A DNA stretch of 64,000 nucleotides from Areca catechu (lineage: Eukaryota > Streptophyta > Magnoliopsida > Arecales > Arecaceae): the NCBI GenBank assembly GCA_021397845.1, contig CM038044.1:79989942-80053941 (forward strand), read 5' to 3'. The position numbers and the translations under genes are program-made. Below the pieces are notes generated by a model. That model was not told the origin of the DNA. It did not search any database and saw only the letters and a list, made by a program, of their open reading frames with translations. Within the stretch, counting starts at the first letter, position 1; every line of letters begins with the position of its first letter. Of this stretch, positions 8,890 to 19,673 are shown in pieces.

Positions 8890-10746
8890 TGATTGGGACA
8901 TCGACTAGCCAGAATCTGAAGCAGCCTAGCCCAGAACCAGAAGCCCAGTCCAGAACCTGAAGCCAGCCCAGCCCAAACCCTGAAGCCCTAGATCCTAATG
9001 TCGATGCAGCACATATCCTGGAGCAGCACATATCCCAGAGCAGCATGGATCTTGGAGTAATACGAATCCTGGAGCACATCCAAATGAAGATAAGTGTAAT
9101 TTTTTTATGGGTGTACAAGGGTTTGGGATATCTTGAAATTTTAGGATTAGTTTTCGTACATTTTTATCGTTGTTTTAGGATTTAGTTAGATTAGTTTGTT
9201 TTTTAAAATAAATAGTTTGAATGTGTTAAGATTGAGGTTAAGGTATCTCAAGGATATCGGATATCTCAGATTAGCCTATTTATAATTATTTTATTGATTA
9301 AATAAAATTAGATGAAGAATATTTTGGATGAGAAAACAAAAACACCAGGTTAAGGAGAGGGTGCTGATGCCCTACATGGTCACTCTGGTTAAGAGTGGGC
9401 ACTGAAGCCTGGGTAGGGAACCCAACCATGGTTTTTATTTTTCTTCCTAAATTTTTTTATTTGTCTTTCTTCTTCATCTTCATCTTCATCTTCATTCTTT
9501 CTCTTCTCCTCTCTCTGTTTCCTATCTCCTGAATCAACCATCGAGCCATTTCCCGGATCCGCCTGAGCATTAGTCCTTTCCCGGATCTGACCAACCGTCG
9601 AAACCCCCTATGCACAGAACTCCACACGATGCCTCCCATTCAAATGATCTCCACCGAGACCATCCGCCACCCAACCAGACTCTTCTAGGCACTCGCCTCC
9701 GTGTTCGTTGCAACCTAATCCATGCCTCGTTTCCATCGGAAGTCCAACCGGATCCATTCTTCTGGCTGTCATCCTCCCTGCGAACCATCACCAGCATCGC
9801 CTGACGCTTGATACCCGAGAAGATGGATCGATGCCCCGGCACGCCCATCACCCTGGCATGCTGGTGTCTATGCCAAAGGATGAAGCCAACCACCCTGCTA
9901 CCCATTATCGCTGCCGTCCTACTCCACCCGACCACCCCAGCTTCTGGATCGCCAGCCATCGGTGAAACCCTTCCAAAGCTGTTCCCGGTCGCAATGCCCG
10001 ATGCCTCACCTCCATCACCAAACACCGTCGCCGCGTGTTCCCCGTGCCGCCGCCCACCTCCCATCGCTGGTGCCGGTGAAGACCACCGGTAGGGCTGGAA
10101 ATGGGCCTGCCCAAAAGCCCATTATGTGGGACTGGACTGGGCCAGCTCAATAAACTTCGGGCTGGTCTGAAATCTATTCAGGCTTTGAACCAAATTTTAA
10201 ATAAATTGGACTAGTCTTAGGGCTGTAAAATAGAGTCAGTTTAATTTTTGGACCAAAGAAATACCCGGATTTGGTCAAAATTTTTTAAAAAAATAGTCTT
10301 TGGGCCGGCCCAATGGGCTTTGGGCCTACCCATTTCCATCCCTAACCACCGGTTCTGTTGAAATCGTCGATGAAATTCCCCCTCCATGAGCCTCCCTATT
10401 CCTGGTTCGATCCATGGAGAAGAAGAGGGAGTTTTGCATGAACGTGAAAGTAGTCTCTCCTTCTGCATGCTTCTCAGAGCATAACCAGCTTCCCAATGCC
10501 GACTTCAAGCATAGAAAATAAAGAAAAAAAAAGAGTGAAAAAAGAGGAAAAATTATGAATGAAAAAAAAAGAAAATAGGAAAAAAAGGGGTTTATTTGAA
10601 TAAAAAAATTTTGGGAAAAATAATTTGAGTTTGGTTGAACCTAGCCTAAAGGTTGTTTCCTAGTGACCAACGATCCACCCCTAAAATAATCTTGATCGAG
10701 GTTCATTCCGCATCAGTTTTAATATCAGAGTTGGCATTCCGCATCA
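8890..10746 (+). repeat. 5' LTR of K, with MITE and duplicated end
   Basis: It contains a GC-rich island (about 9540-10085), a nested MITE (10090-10344), and an A-rich stretch (10510-10600). Its end repeats ATTCCGCATCA twice (about 10703-10716 and 10736-10746) with a decayed primer site (AATATCAGAGTT) in between. The GC-rich island has frames without clear family resemblance in both LTR copies, so I do not call a gene. Confidence 0.85.
10090..10344. mobile_element. hAT-like MITE
   Basis: A 255-bp insertion present only in the left LTR of K. Its ends are inverted repeats (TAGGGCTGGAAATGGGC at the left; the reverse complement of the right end is TAGGGATGGAAATGGGTAG). It is flanked by the perfect 8-bp duplication ACCACCGG (10082-10089 and 10345-10352). 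The right LTR of K has the empty site. The 8-bp duplication and (C/T)AGGG ends are typical of hAT transposons. It encodes nothing. Confidence 0.9.
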
Positions 10747-10912
10747 GCTTTGGTATCAGAGCGAGGGTTAAGTTAGGTTAGTCATTATTATTTTAATTGC
10801 ATTATTTGTATATATATAAAAAAATTTCAGTGTGCAGACCATGTACATCATGGAGCCAGAAGATTGCTGAAGCCTGACTCGACGGAGTCGAGTTCTCCCC
10901 ACCTCAGGGGAA
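10747..10912 (+). other. Minimal interior of K
   Basis: Contains the primer site TGGTATCAGAGC (10751-10762), a short AT-rich piece, GACTCGACGGAGTC (which can fold), and TCTCCCCACCTCAGGGGAA, a hairpin whose 3' arm is the polypurine tract. There is no reading frame of note. At 166 bp it is close to the minimum an LTR element needs to replicate in trans. Confidence 0.8.
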
Positions 10913-12060
10913 TGATGGGGACATCGACTAACCAGAATCAGAAGCAGCCCAGCCCATAACCTGAAGCCAGCCCAGCCCAAACCCTGAAGTCCCAGATCTT
11001 GAGTCAATGTAGCACATATCGTGGAGCAGCACATATCCCGGAGTAGCTGGATCCTGGAGCAGTACGAATCCCAGAGCACATCCAAATGAAGATAGGTGTA
11101 ATTTTTTTTGGGTGTATAAGTGATTGGGATATCTTGAAATTTTAGCATTAGTTGCCATATGTTTTTATCATTGTTTTATGATTTAGTTGGATTAGTTTGA
11201 TTTTAAAATAAATAGTTTGAATGTGTTAGGATTGAAATTGAGGTATCTCAAGGATATCGGATATCTCAGATTAGCCTTTTTATAATTGTTTTATCGATCA
11301 AATAAAATTAGACAAAGAATATTTGGGATGAGACAACAAAAACTCTTCGTTAAGGAGAGGGTACATACTCCTGATTAAGGAGAGGGTGCTGATGCCCTAC
11401 ATGGTCACTCTAGTTAAGAGTGGGCACTAAAGCCTGGGTGGGGAACCCAACCATGGTTTTAAATTTTCTTCCTAATTTTTTCTATTCATCTTTCTTTTTC
11501 ATCTTCATCTGCATTCTTTCTCTTCTCCCCTCTCTATTTCCATTCTCCTGAATCAACCACCAACCCATTTCCCGAATCATCCCGAGCATCAATCCTTCCC
11601 CAGATCTGACCAATTGTCGAAACCCCCCTATTCACAGATCTCCACGTGACGCCTCCCATTCAGAAGATCTCCGTCGAGACCTTCCGCCGCCCAGCTGTAT
11701 TCTTCTGGGTGCTCACCTTCACGTTCGCTGCAACCAGATCCATGCCCCGTCCAACCGAAAGTCCAACCAGATATATTCTTGTAGCCGTCGTCCTCCCTAT
11801 GGACCATCACCAGCATCGCTTGCCACTTGATACCCAAGAAGATGGATCGATTCCATGGCACGCCTATCGCCTTGGCACGCCTGCGCCTGTGCCAAAGGAC
11901 CGAGCCAACACCCCACCACACATCGTCGCTGCCATCCTACTCTGCCCAACCACCCGATCTTCCGGACCGTCGGCCATCGGTGAAACCCTTCTAAAGCCAT
12001 TCCCTATCACAATGCTCGATGCCTTACCTCCATTGCCAAAGACCGTCGCCGCATGTTCCC
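10913..12060 (+). repeat. 3' LTR of K, first part
   Basis: TGATGGGGACATCGACTAACC onward, matching 8890-10070. It has a small local duplication (AAGGAGAGGGT twice near 11354-11388). It is interrupted at 12060 by element A. The continuation is at 32291-32678. Confidence 0.85.
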
Positions 12061-14513
12061 TGTAAGGGTTTTGGTGACCAAGGTGGAAGCGTGGATTTCA
12101 AAAATTTATTATGAAACCACTACCAAACCCTTAACCCAAGACCTCCTTACTAGGAATTAAAACATACAAACATGCACATATAATATAAACTAGAGTTTAG
12201 GCACCAACCTGAACCGCTAGTATCCAATCCGATGAAGAAAACCCTGATTCAGCCTTCTTCTCCACCAGGCATCCAATCGTTTGCCCTCTAACAGTGATCC
12301 ACATGAAACTCGGACCAAGGAAGAACTCCATCTTCAAGTTGCTTGGATAAGTGGAACTCTTTCGGCAGCCTTTGGTCTACTGACCACTGTAGGACACCCT
12401 GTCCTACTGTAGGGCACTAAAGACACTCTCCTAAACCATCATGGTTTTAGGACAACCCTCCTCTAGGACCCCTTAGGCTTATGTCCTAAAACAAAGCTTT
12501 GTCCTATTAGAAAAGATCTTGTCTTAACAAGACAAGTCTTGTCTTAAAGAAAAAAAAAGAGGGAGAGAGAGACACTCAGAATAATACTTCGATGGAATTC
12601 TTATCTCGGACTCATTTCACCACCTCCTATTTATAGATATAAAAGGGACGTGTGATATGTCCTCCCATCAACTTATTAGATATGATTTTTCAAGACCGAA
12701 AAGAAGTTATCTGGCTTGAAAAATCATATCTAATAAGCCCATTCATGCACCGAAGGCCTTATTCACATCCCTTCTTTTATCTAGACGAATTCTCACTTGC
12801 CACATGTCAATTACCAGTCTCTAGGAAGCTAAGAGGCACCTCTTCAATCTTCAAACATCAAAGATTATGAACAGTCCTGATAGTAGAAGGACTCTCCATC
12901 AGAACTATGCGCCACATGAAGAGTTGTGACTCTTCATGCACCGCGCGCACCATCCTTCTTCCATGCAAATTACAAAGAACGTTGACCAGTCAAAACATAG
13001 GCAATATGGGTTTCATTGTAAAGAGCATAAAATTTCCTTTTTGACCATATAAATTATATTCAAATCAGAGATCTATAGCTCATTTTGTGCCCTTTTGAAG
13101 TTAAGGTATCATTTAGGTACCAAAAGTCCCATGCCATTGGGACTCTTCATGTATGGCACCTAAAATGCCCTTAAATCCAAATTAAAATCAGATTTTGCTC
13201 TGATTAGGCCAGCCCCACTTAGGACTCAACCTAATTTAGGTTTTCCATGGTTAGGTTAGCTCAATTAGCAAGCAACCGGATCCAATCAAATTGGGTTTGG
13301 AATTTGGTTAGCCTACATATGCTAGTATGTAATCCGGCTAACCAATTAGGATCCTATGACCCTAATTAAATCATGAATGACTTCCTTGGCCAAGTATCTA
13401 TTGTGTGTGACCCATTGGGTTCCACATCTAGCCAGCAGTAGGTTTAGGTTTGAGCCGATTCGATCCGATCGAACCCGATTGACCTAATTAGGTCAAATTG
13501 GATCACCTAATTGTCCAATTTGATTCACACATCGAATTGACTCATGAAACCAAATCAATTGGTTCATGAAGACCTACAAGATAAGATTGACGTCTAGCAA
13601 CGTGTCATGCCTACCCGGAAGATGACGAATTTTGGTGGACTTACCAAAATACCCTTCAGTGGTGAGTTATCGGACAATTCAGTCCTTCGATCTACTTGCA
13701 CCCTGAATATGACTATGGATATGGATACTTGTCAAATCCAATTTCATATTCATTCCTTCCTCAATCTGATAATGATGATTCATTAATGAACCATTAGAAA
13801 CTATTTCTAATGTTTATACTTTGATCAAAGTTTTCTCGAATCTTTATTTGATTGAAATCATCTGGATGCGCTTCCCTCTTACTAGGGTTTATCGATTCCT
13901 TTTGGACCTACTCACAACCTCCATATGCAATCCACCATACCTAGTATCATCCCATGCATGACTCAGTGTCATGATTCAGTGTGAACCAAAGTATGGATTC
14001 GTGCATACAAGGTACCAGGGCAGTCTCAGGTCAAAGGACCATATGCACTACTCCCACTATGAGAACTATCTATTGACAAACAGATAAGGTTCCATTAGAT
14101 GTTCTCAAGCTGGATCCATTCAGTGAACTCATTCTCTAATAAGCACCCACATCCTAGTATTAGTGTCAAGCACAAGTGACTATGAGATCAGTCACCCTCT
14201 TCACCAAGCATACTTAGGATGTGCTGGTCTTACTGGAAACATTGATCCCCTACTAAATATCCCATCGACCAGGAATATTCTAGATTAGGATTTTAAGGCT
14301 TCAGGTCTCATTGGTATGATCTCATCATAACCCTAGAACCATATCCCTAATTTATGGGGTTCATCATATCTTAATAAAATTAATAAGACACAGCGTATGA
14401 TGAAAATAAAATGCCTTTATTAATTGATAATGTCAATACACTGGTTTGGGATACAAAAGAAAATTTCATCGAAATACAACATTTCGATTGGCTTTTAGGG
14501 CATAATCCTTTCA
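12061..14513 (-). repeat. 3' LTR of A
   Basis: 2453 bp. On the minus strand it begins TGAAAGGATTATGCCC after the purine tract AAGTGGGAGAT and ends CCCTTACA. It carries the TATA box at 12626-12640 (minus TATAAATAGG) and, downstream in the transcribed part, the palindrome AAGACAAGTCTTGTCTT at 12529-12545. Confidence 0.9.
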
Positions 14514-14527
14514 ATCTCCCACTTGCA

Positions 14528-17500
14528 CTAAAGCCAATTGCCTTTAAATTTTAACCCCATACAATCGAGGTGGCGATCAAACTCCCGCTGTGGTAGAGCC
14601 TTAGTGAATGGGTCTACTATGTTGTTCTTCGTTTCTACTCTTTTAATGCAGACTTCATATCTTTCAACAATCTCTCGAACGAGATAAAAGCGTCTTAGAA
14701 TGTGATTTGATTTGTGATGAGCTTTAGGTTCCTTAGCTTGAGCGAAGGCTCCAATATTATCACAATAAAGTGGTACTGGACCTTCAATCTTTGGATCAAT
14801 GCCCAACTCTGAGATGAACTTCTTCATCCAGACAGCTTCCTTGGCAGCTTCACTAACAGCAATGTATTCTGCCTCAGTTGTTTAGTCAGCTACAGCTTGC
14901 TATTTCGAACTCTTCCAGCTTACAACTCCTCCATTTAGGGTAAAAACATCCCTGAAATAGATTTGCTATCATCTGGATCCGATTGAAAACTAGAATCTGA
15001 TTAATCTTCTAGTTTAAGTTCATATCCTCTGTATATTAGAAAAATATCCTTAGTCCTTCTCAAGTACTTAAGAATATTTTTCACAGCCTTCTAGTGATCC
15101 TCTCCTATATCAGTCTGAAATCTGCTGGCTATACCAAAGGCATATGCCACATCAGGCCTGGTACATAGCATACATTATAGATCCTACAGCCAAAGCATAA
15201 GGTATAGAACTCATTCTATTTCTTTCTTCAGGTGTCTTAGGAGACATCTTCTTAGAAAGATGTATGCCATGACTAATGGGCAAGTAACCTCTTTTACTTC
15301 CCTCCATGCTAAATCTCTTTAGCACTTGGTCAATGTACCTAGACTGGGATAAGCCTAGCATCCTCCTAGATCTATCTCTATAGATCTTGATACCCAGTAT
15401 ATAGGATGCTTCTCCCAAGTCTTTCATGAAAAACTGTTTAGATAACCATACCTTGACTGATTGTAACATTGGGATATCATTCCCAATGAGGAGTATGTCA
15501 TCTATATACAGAACCAAGGAAACTATGGCACTCCCACTAGTCTTCTTGTACACACAAGTTTCATCCTCATTTTTGATAACATCAAACTCTTTGACTGTTT
15601 TATCAAATCGGATGTTCCATTTCCTGGATGCTTGCTTTAATCCATAAATGGATTTCTTCAGCCTACATACCTGATAGGTTTAGTCTCCAAGACAAAACCT
15701 TCTGGCTGTGACATATAGACCTCTACCTCAAGGAAACCATTAAGGAATGCGGTTTTCACATCCATCTGCTAGATTTCATAATCATGATATGCTGCTATAG
15801 CAAGCATGATCCAAATAGATTTGAGCATGGCAACAGGAGAAAATGTTTCATCATAATCTATTCCCTGTTTTTGTCTGAAACCCTTAGCCACTAATATGGC
15901 TTTATAAGTTTCGACTTGGCCATCTACCCTAATCATTTTCTTATAGACCCATTTGCATCCAATACGGTTAACACCCTCTGGTGCATCAACCAAAGTCCAC
16001 ACTTGGTTGACATACATGGAGTCCATTTCGGATCTCATAGCTTCCGGCCATCTGTCTGAGTCCCTACTCATGACAGCATCCGTATAGGTTAGAGGCTCAT
16101 CATTTTCAATGATCCGGGCTTCATTATTTTCAATAATGAACCCATACCTCTCAGGTGCATGACGCACCCTATCAGACCTACGGATAGGAGTGGTGTGTTA
16201 TGGTTTTATACTAACTATGTTATCATTTGGTTGAGATGTATCTATTTGTTGAACTTCTTCAAGTTCAATATTTCTCCCACTGCCCTTTTGTAGGATGAAC
16301 TCTTTCTCCAGAAAAGTGGCATGCCTACTGACAAAAACTTTTTGTTCAGTAGGGTGGTAGAACAGATATCCTATACTATCTTTTGGATATCCTACAAATA
16401 GACACTTATCTGCTCTAGCATCCAGCTTATGTCCAAAATTTCTTTTGACATAGGCTGGACATCCCCATATGTTAAGATACTTAAGATTGGATTTCTTATC
16501 CCTCCATATCTCATATGGAGTGCTAGAGAAAGATTTAGATGGTACTATATTTAAGATATTAGTCACGATTTCCAAGGCATAACCCCAGAAGGAAATAGGT
16601 AACTCTATGAAGCATATCATGGACCGTACCATATCTAATAAGGTATGGTTCCTCCTTTCAGCAACACTATTTAATTATGGTATGTAAGGAGGGGTCCATT
16701 CAGAGATAATCTCCTTTTCTTTGAGGTGATCGAGAAACTCGGTGGATAAGTATTCACCTCCTCGATCTGATCGAAGGATTTTAACTCATTTCCCCGTTTG
16801 TTTCTCTACCATACTTTGATAGTATAAAAATTTATCAAAGGCTTCGATCTTATGTTTCATAAGATACATAAATCCGTACCTTGAAAAATCATCAGTAAAC
16901 ATGATGAAATAAGAGTATCCACCCTTGGCCTGAGTTGTCATAGGCCCATATACATCTGTATGTATGAGTCCTAATAACTCAGTTATCCTTTCTCTATGTC
17001 CACTAAATGGAGTCTTGGCCATTTTATCCATGAGACATGATTCACATGTTTCTAATGATTCATAATCATAAGGATTAAGAAAATTTTCCTTGTATAACTT
17101 GCTAATACTAGTCTCACAAATATGTCCAAGCCGACAGTACCAGAGTAAAGTATTGTTTACATCATCTCTCTTTCGTTTGTTACTTACATGAAGTATATTG
17201 TCATTAGTGGATAGAGTTAAAAGACCATTGCAAAATATGCCACAACATATAATTTCATTAGAAAAGCTAATTGAGCAACCATTGCTCATCACATTCATAG
17301 TATAACCTTGTCTAAGTAACAAGGATACAGAAATGATATTTCTAATGACCTTAGGCATATAGCAACAATCTCTCAGCTCTAAAATCTTCCTCGAAGGTAA
17401 CTTCAAGATATAATTCCCTACGACATCTGCTTGGATGGACTCTCCTCCAACACCATAGAGCTCGAAGTCTCCTTCCTTCAATACTCTAAGCCTTTGCAGC

Positions 17501-18413
17501 CCCTGCAATGATTTGTAGATATTATGACCACAAGCGGTATCCAATACCCAAGTATTTGAAATGGATGAATCCAATGACAAAATAGTATGAACTTCTTTCA
17601 TACCTTTTGGTGCATCTGATGCACCAGGCTTCACACCTGCAAGGTAAGCCTTGCAGTTCCTCTTCCAATGACCCGGCTTGCCACAGTGAAAGCAGGTCAT
17701 CTGTCCAGAATCCTTCTTTCCTTTCTTCTTCATGATGCCCCTTTTTGGGTTCAATCTTCTCTTAGAACCCTTTCTACCTGACTTCTTCTTGTTGATCCCA
17801 TCCACAAGAAGAAGTGGAGCCCTATTTTTTTTTAAATGGCTCTTTGCTGTTTTTAACATGTTTAACAACTCAAGCAAGGAAATGTTAAGTTTGTTCATAT
17901 GATAATTAAGAACAAATTATGAAAATGACTCCGGGAGTGACTGCAGGATCAAATCCTAATTCAACTCCCCATCCATAATAAAACCTAATTGACCTAATTG
18001 AGTGATTAGGTTAATAACCATCAGTACATGGTCTTGTATGGATGTACCTTCTGTCATTCTCGCACGAAACAATTGCTTAGATATCTCATATCTAGCAGTT
18101 CGACTATGTTCTCCATATAGCTCTTTAAGATTGAGCAATATGGAGTTAGTGTCCATGCTATCATGTTGCCTCTGCAACTTATTGGTCATAGAGGAAAGCA
18201 TGATATATTTGACAGTGAGTGAGTCATTTTGCCATATCTTATATGTGGTCTTTTCCTCTTGCGAGGCATCTTCCCCTAAAGGTTCCAAGGTAGGGGTATC
18301 AAGAATGTAAGAATGTTTTTTCTGGCTGAGTACTATCTTTAGGTTATCTCAACCAGTCAACATAGTTCGGTCCAGTCAATTTATTGGCATCAAGTATACT
18401 ACGGAGTGAGAGT
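14528..18413 (-). pseudogene. gag-pol polyprotein of copia A (broken)
   Basis: Read right to left. Gag from about 18413: the start ATG is lost and the frame enters at TTG GCC. A zinc knuckle CFHCGKPGHWKRNC lies at about 17653-17694. Protease near 17530-17553 has LDTACG where DTG/DSG is usual. Pre-integrase reads LLWYCRLGHI near 17125-17155, with the first zinc His replaced by Tyr. The integrase core has HTDVYGP (about 16950) and the DRGGEY acid near 16750-16772. Reverse transcriptase has the YIDD active site intact at 15497-15508. RNase H ends DPFTKALPQREFD near 14528-14620. Stops at about 17956, 17905, 16786, 16676 and 15769, and a disrupted stretch at 15554-15768, kill it. It is a defective copy, although every domain is recognisable. 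Confidence 0.9.
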
Positions 18414-18607
18414 GAAGAGGCCAATCTACATTAACAAAGAACATAATATAAGCAAACAACCAATATTGATAAAATATAATTAAATTAGGACTTTAACTTA
18501 ATTATATCTCCCACTATTTTATCAAGCATCATAACCCTCTATATGATGATCGAGAAACCCTAATTGGTTTTCTTAGTGGGATTAAGATCCTAATTCCTTA
18601 TAAAAGA

Positions 18608-18900
18608 CCTTGTGTGTACACAACAAATCTTTTATAAGTTCATACAAATCTTTTCAATTGTAACTCATACAATTCTCAACAAAACCTGGCCTCTAAAATA
18701 TTAATAGCCTTATGTGTGCACAACAAACTATAATATTTTTAGTTAAGTAAGACCCTTCATTCGTTTATAGTCATGATTGTAATAATAATACCCTTGTGTG
18801 TTCACAACAAATAATTATATTAAATCATGCCAAAAGCATCAATTGCACTAGGCCAAAATTGTGTTAGTTACCAAAATAGGCCTTGTGTGTACACAACAAA
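18608..18900 (-). repeat. Four spaced palindromic motifs in leader of A
   Basis: CCTTGTGTGTACACAACAAA and variants at 18608, 18708, 18791 and 18879 (+ strand starts). The core TTGTGTGTACACAACAA is a near-perfect inverted repeat. The same four motifs at nearly the same spacing are found in F (62499-62798) and M2 (44078-44372). Confidence 0.85.
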
Positions 18901-19002
18901 CCTAATACGGATCATAACATAATAATGACATAGCATGAAGGAAGGCCTAATGTAGTGAATATTACACTAAGCATATCAATCAAGAATTAAGTTAATCTTA
19001 TC

Positions 19003-19074
19003 GGCCAGGTAAGTGGGAGAGTAGTGGGAGTCCCCCGTTGCTTTCCTAGACACCAATAAAAAATGGCCAGGTCA
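19003..19074 (-). promoter_or_regulatory. Conserved leader block of A
   Basis: In element sense: ACCTGGCCA, then ATTGGTGTCTAGGAAAGCAA, a purine-rich then CTCCCAC run, and CTTACCTGGCC. Versions lie in the leaders of F (62899-62972), M2 (44476-44548), B (29083-29166), and in gypsy elements H (49727-49805) and D (4754-4870). Role unknown; a packaging or dimerisation signal is a guess. Confidence 0.6.
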
Positions 19075-19499
19075 GTCAACAGAACCAATTAAAAACCACG
19101 TCCTCTTTATTGATCATGAACCACTTTTCCTAGACACCGAATGATCAACTAATCATCTTGATTATTTTGCTTTTGGTATATGACACTACAACTTAATATA
19201 ATTTTAATAGAGGGCAATTCAAATAGAAGCACATTCTAATATTACCATTCATCAACCATGCATCATATATCATTTTATAATGTACCAAGTGTGTCATCAA
19301 ACTAGGACAACCATTTACCAAATAATGGATCCACCATTATGCCAGGGCAACCTTATTTCAGTATGATGACTAGAAAGCTAAATATATCTCTATATCGGTT
19401 AAGGTTTAAGTGGAAACCCTAACCAGTGACACACATATATGCATAAACATATCAATCATATGTAACTTTAAACTTTTGTAGAGTTCTACAAAATTGGAC

Positions 19500-19640
19500 A
19501 ACTTCAAATTTTATAGAGTCCTACAAAAATAGGCAACCTCAAGAGTCCTACCAAATTGGGCAACTTCAAATTTTATAAAGTCCTACCAAAATGGGCAACC
19601 TCAAGAGTCCTACAAAATTGCGCAACTTCAAATTTTGTAT
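19500..19640 (-). repeat. 62-bp tandem repeat next to primer site of A
   Basis: Two full units (19500-19561, 19562-19623) and a partial third, plus a half unit before 19500. Each unit is two ~31-bp halves built on GAGTCCTACAAAAT and GGCAACTTCAA. It lies 20-160 bp from the primer site. Confidence 0.85.
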
Positions 19641-19660
19641 GATTTAGCCCTAATAAGGTG

Positions 19661-19672
19661 GCTCTGATACCA
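19661..19672 (-). other. Primer binding site of A (Met tRNA)
   Basis: GCTCTGATACCA on +, i.e. TGGTATCAGAGC on the element strand, one base from the LTR end at 19674. Confidence 0.9.
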
Positions 19673-19673
19673 C

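Larger units (their letters stand above)
18414..19660 (-). other. Untranslated leader of A
   Basis: 1.25 kb between primer site and gag with no gene. It holds three structured zones: four palindromic TGTGTACACA-type motifs (18608-18900), a conserved block (19003-19074) with two TACCTGGCC-like repeats around GGTGTCTAGGAAAGC, and a 62-bp tandem repeat next to the primer site (19500-19640). Confidence 0.8.

Noticed and set aside
9570..10092. Several overlapping frames of 80-160 codons on both strands in the K LTR
   Set aside because: High GC content produces long frames in all phases. The sister LTR does not keep the same frame.
10751..10762. tRNA-Met-like sequence considered as part of a tRNA gene (also 1291, 19661, 29754, 39831)
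   Set aside because: Only the 12 bases complementary to the tRNA 3' end are present, next to LTR ends. These are primer sites. No tRNA gene was found in the window.
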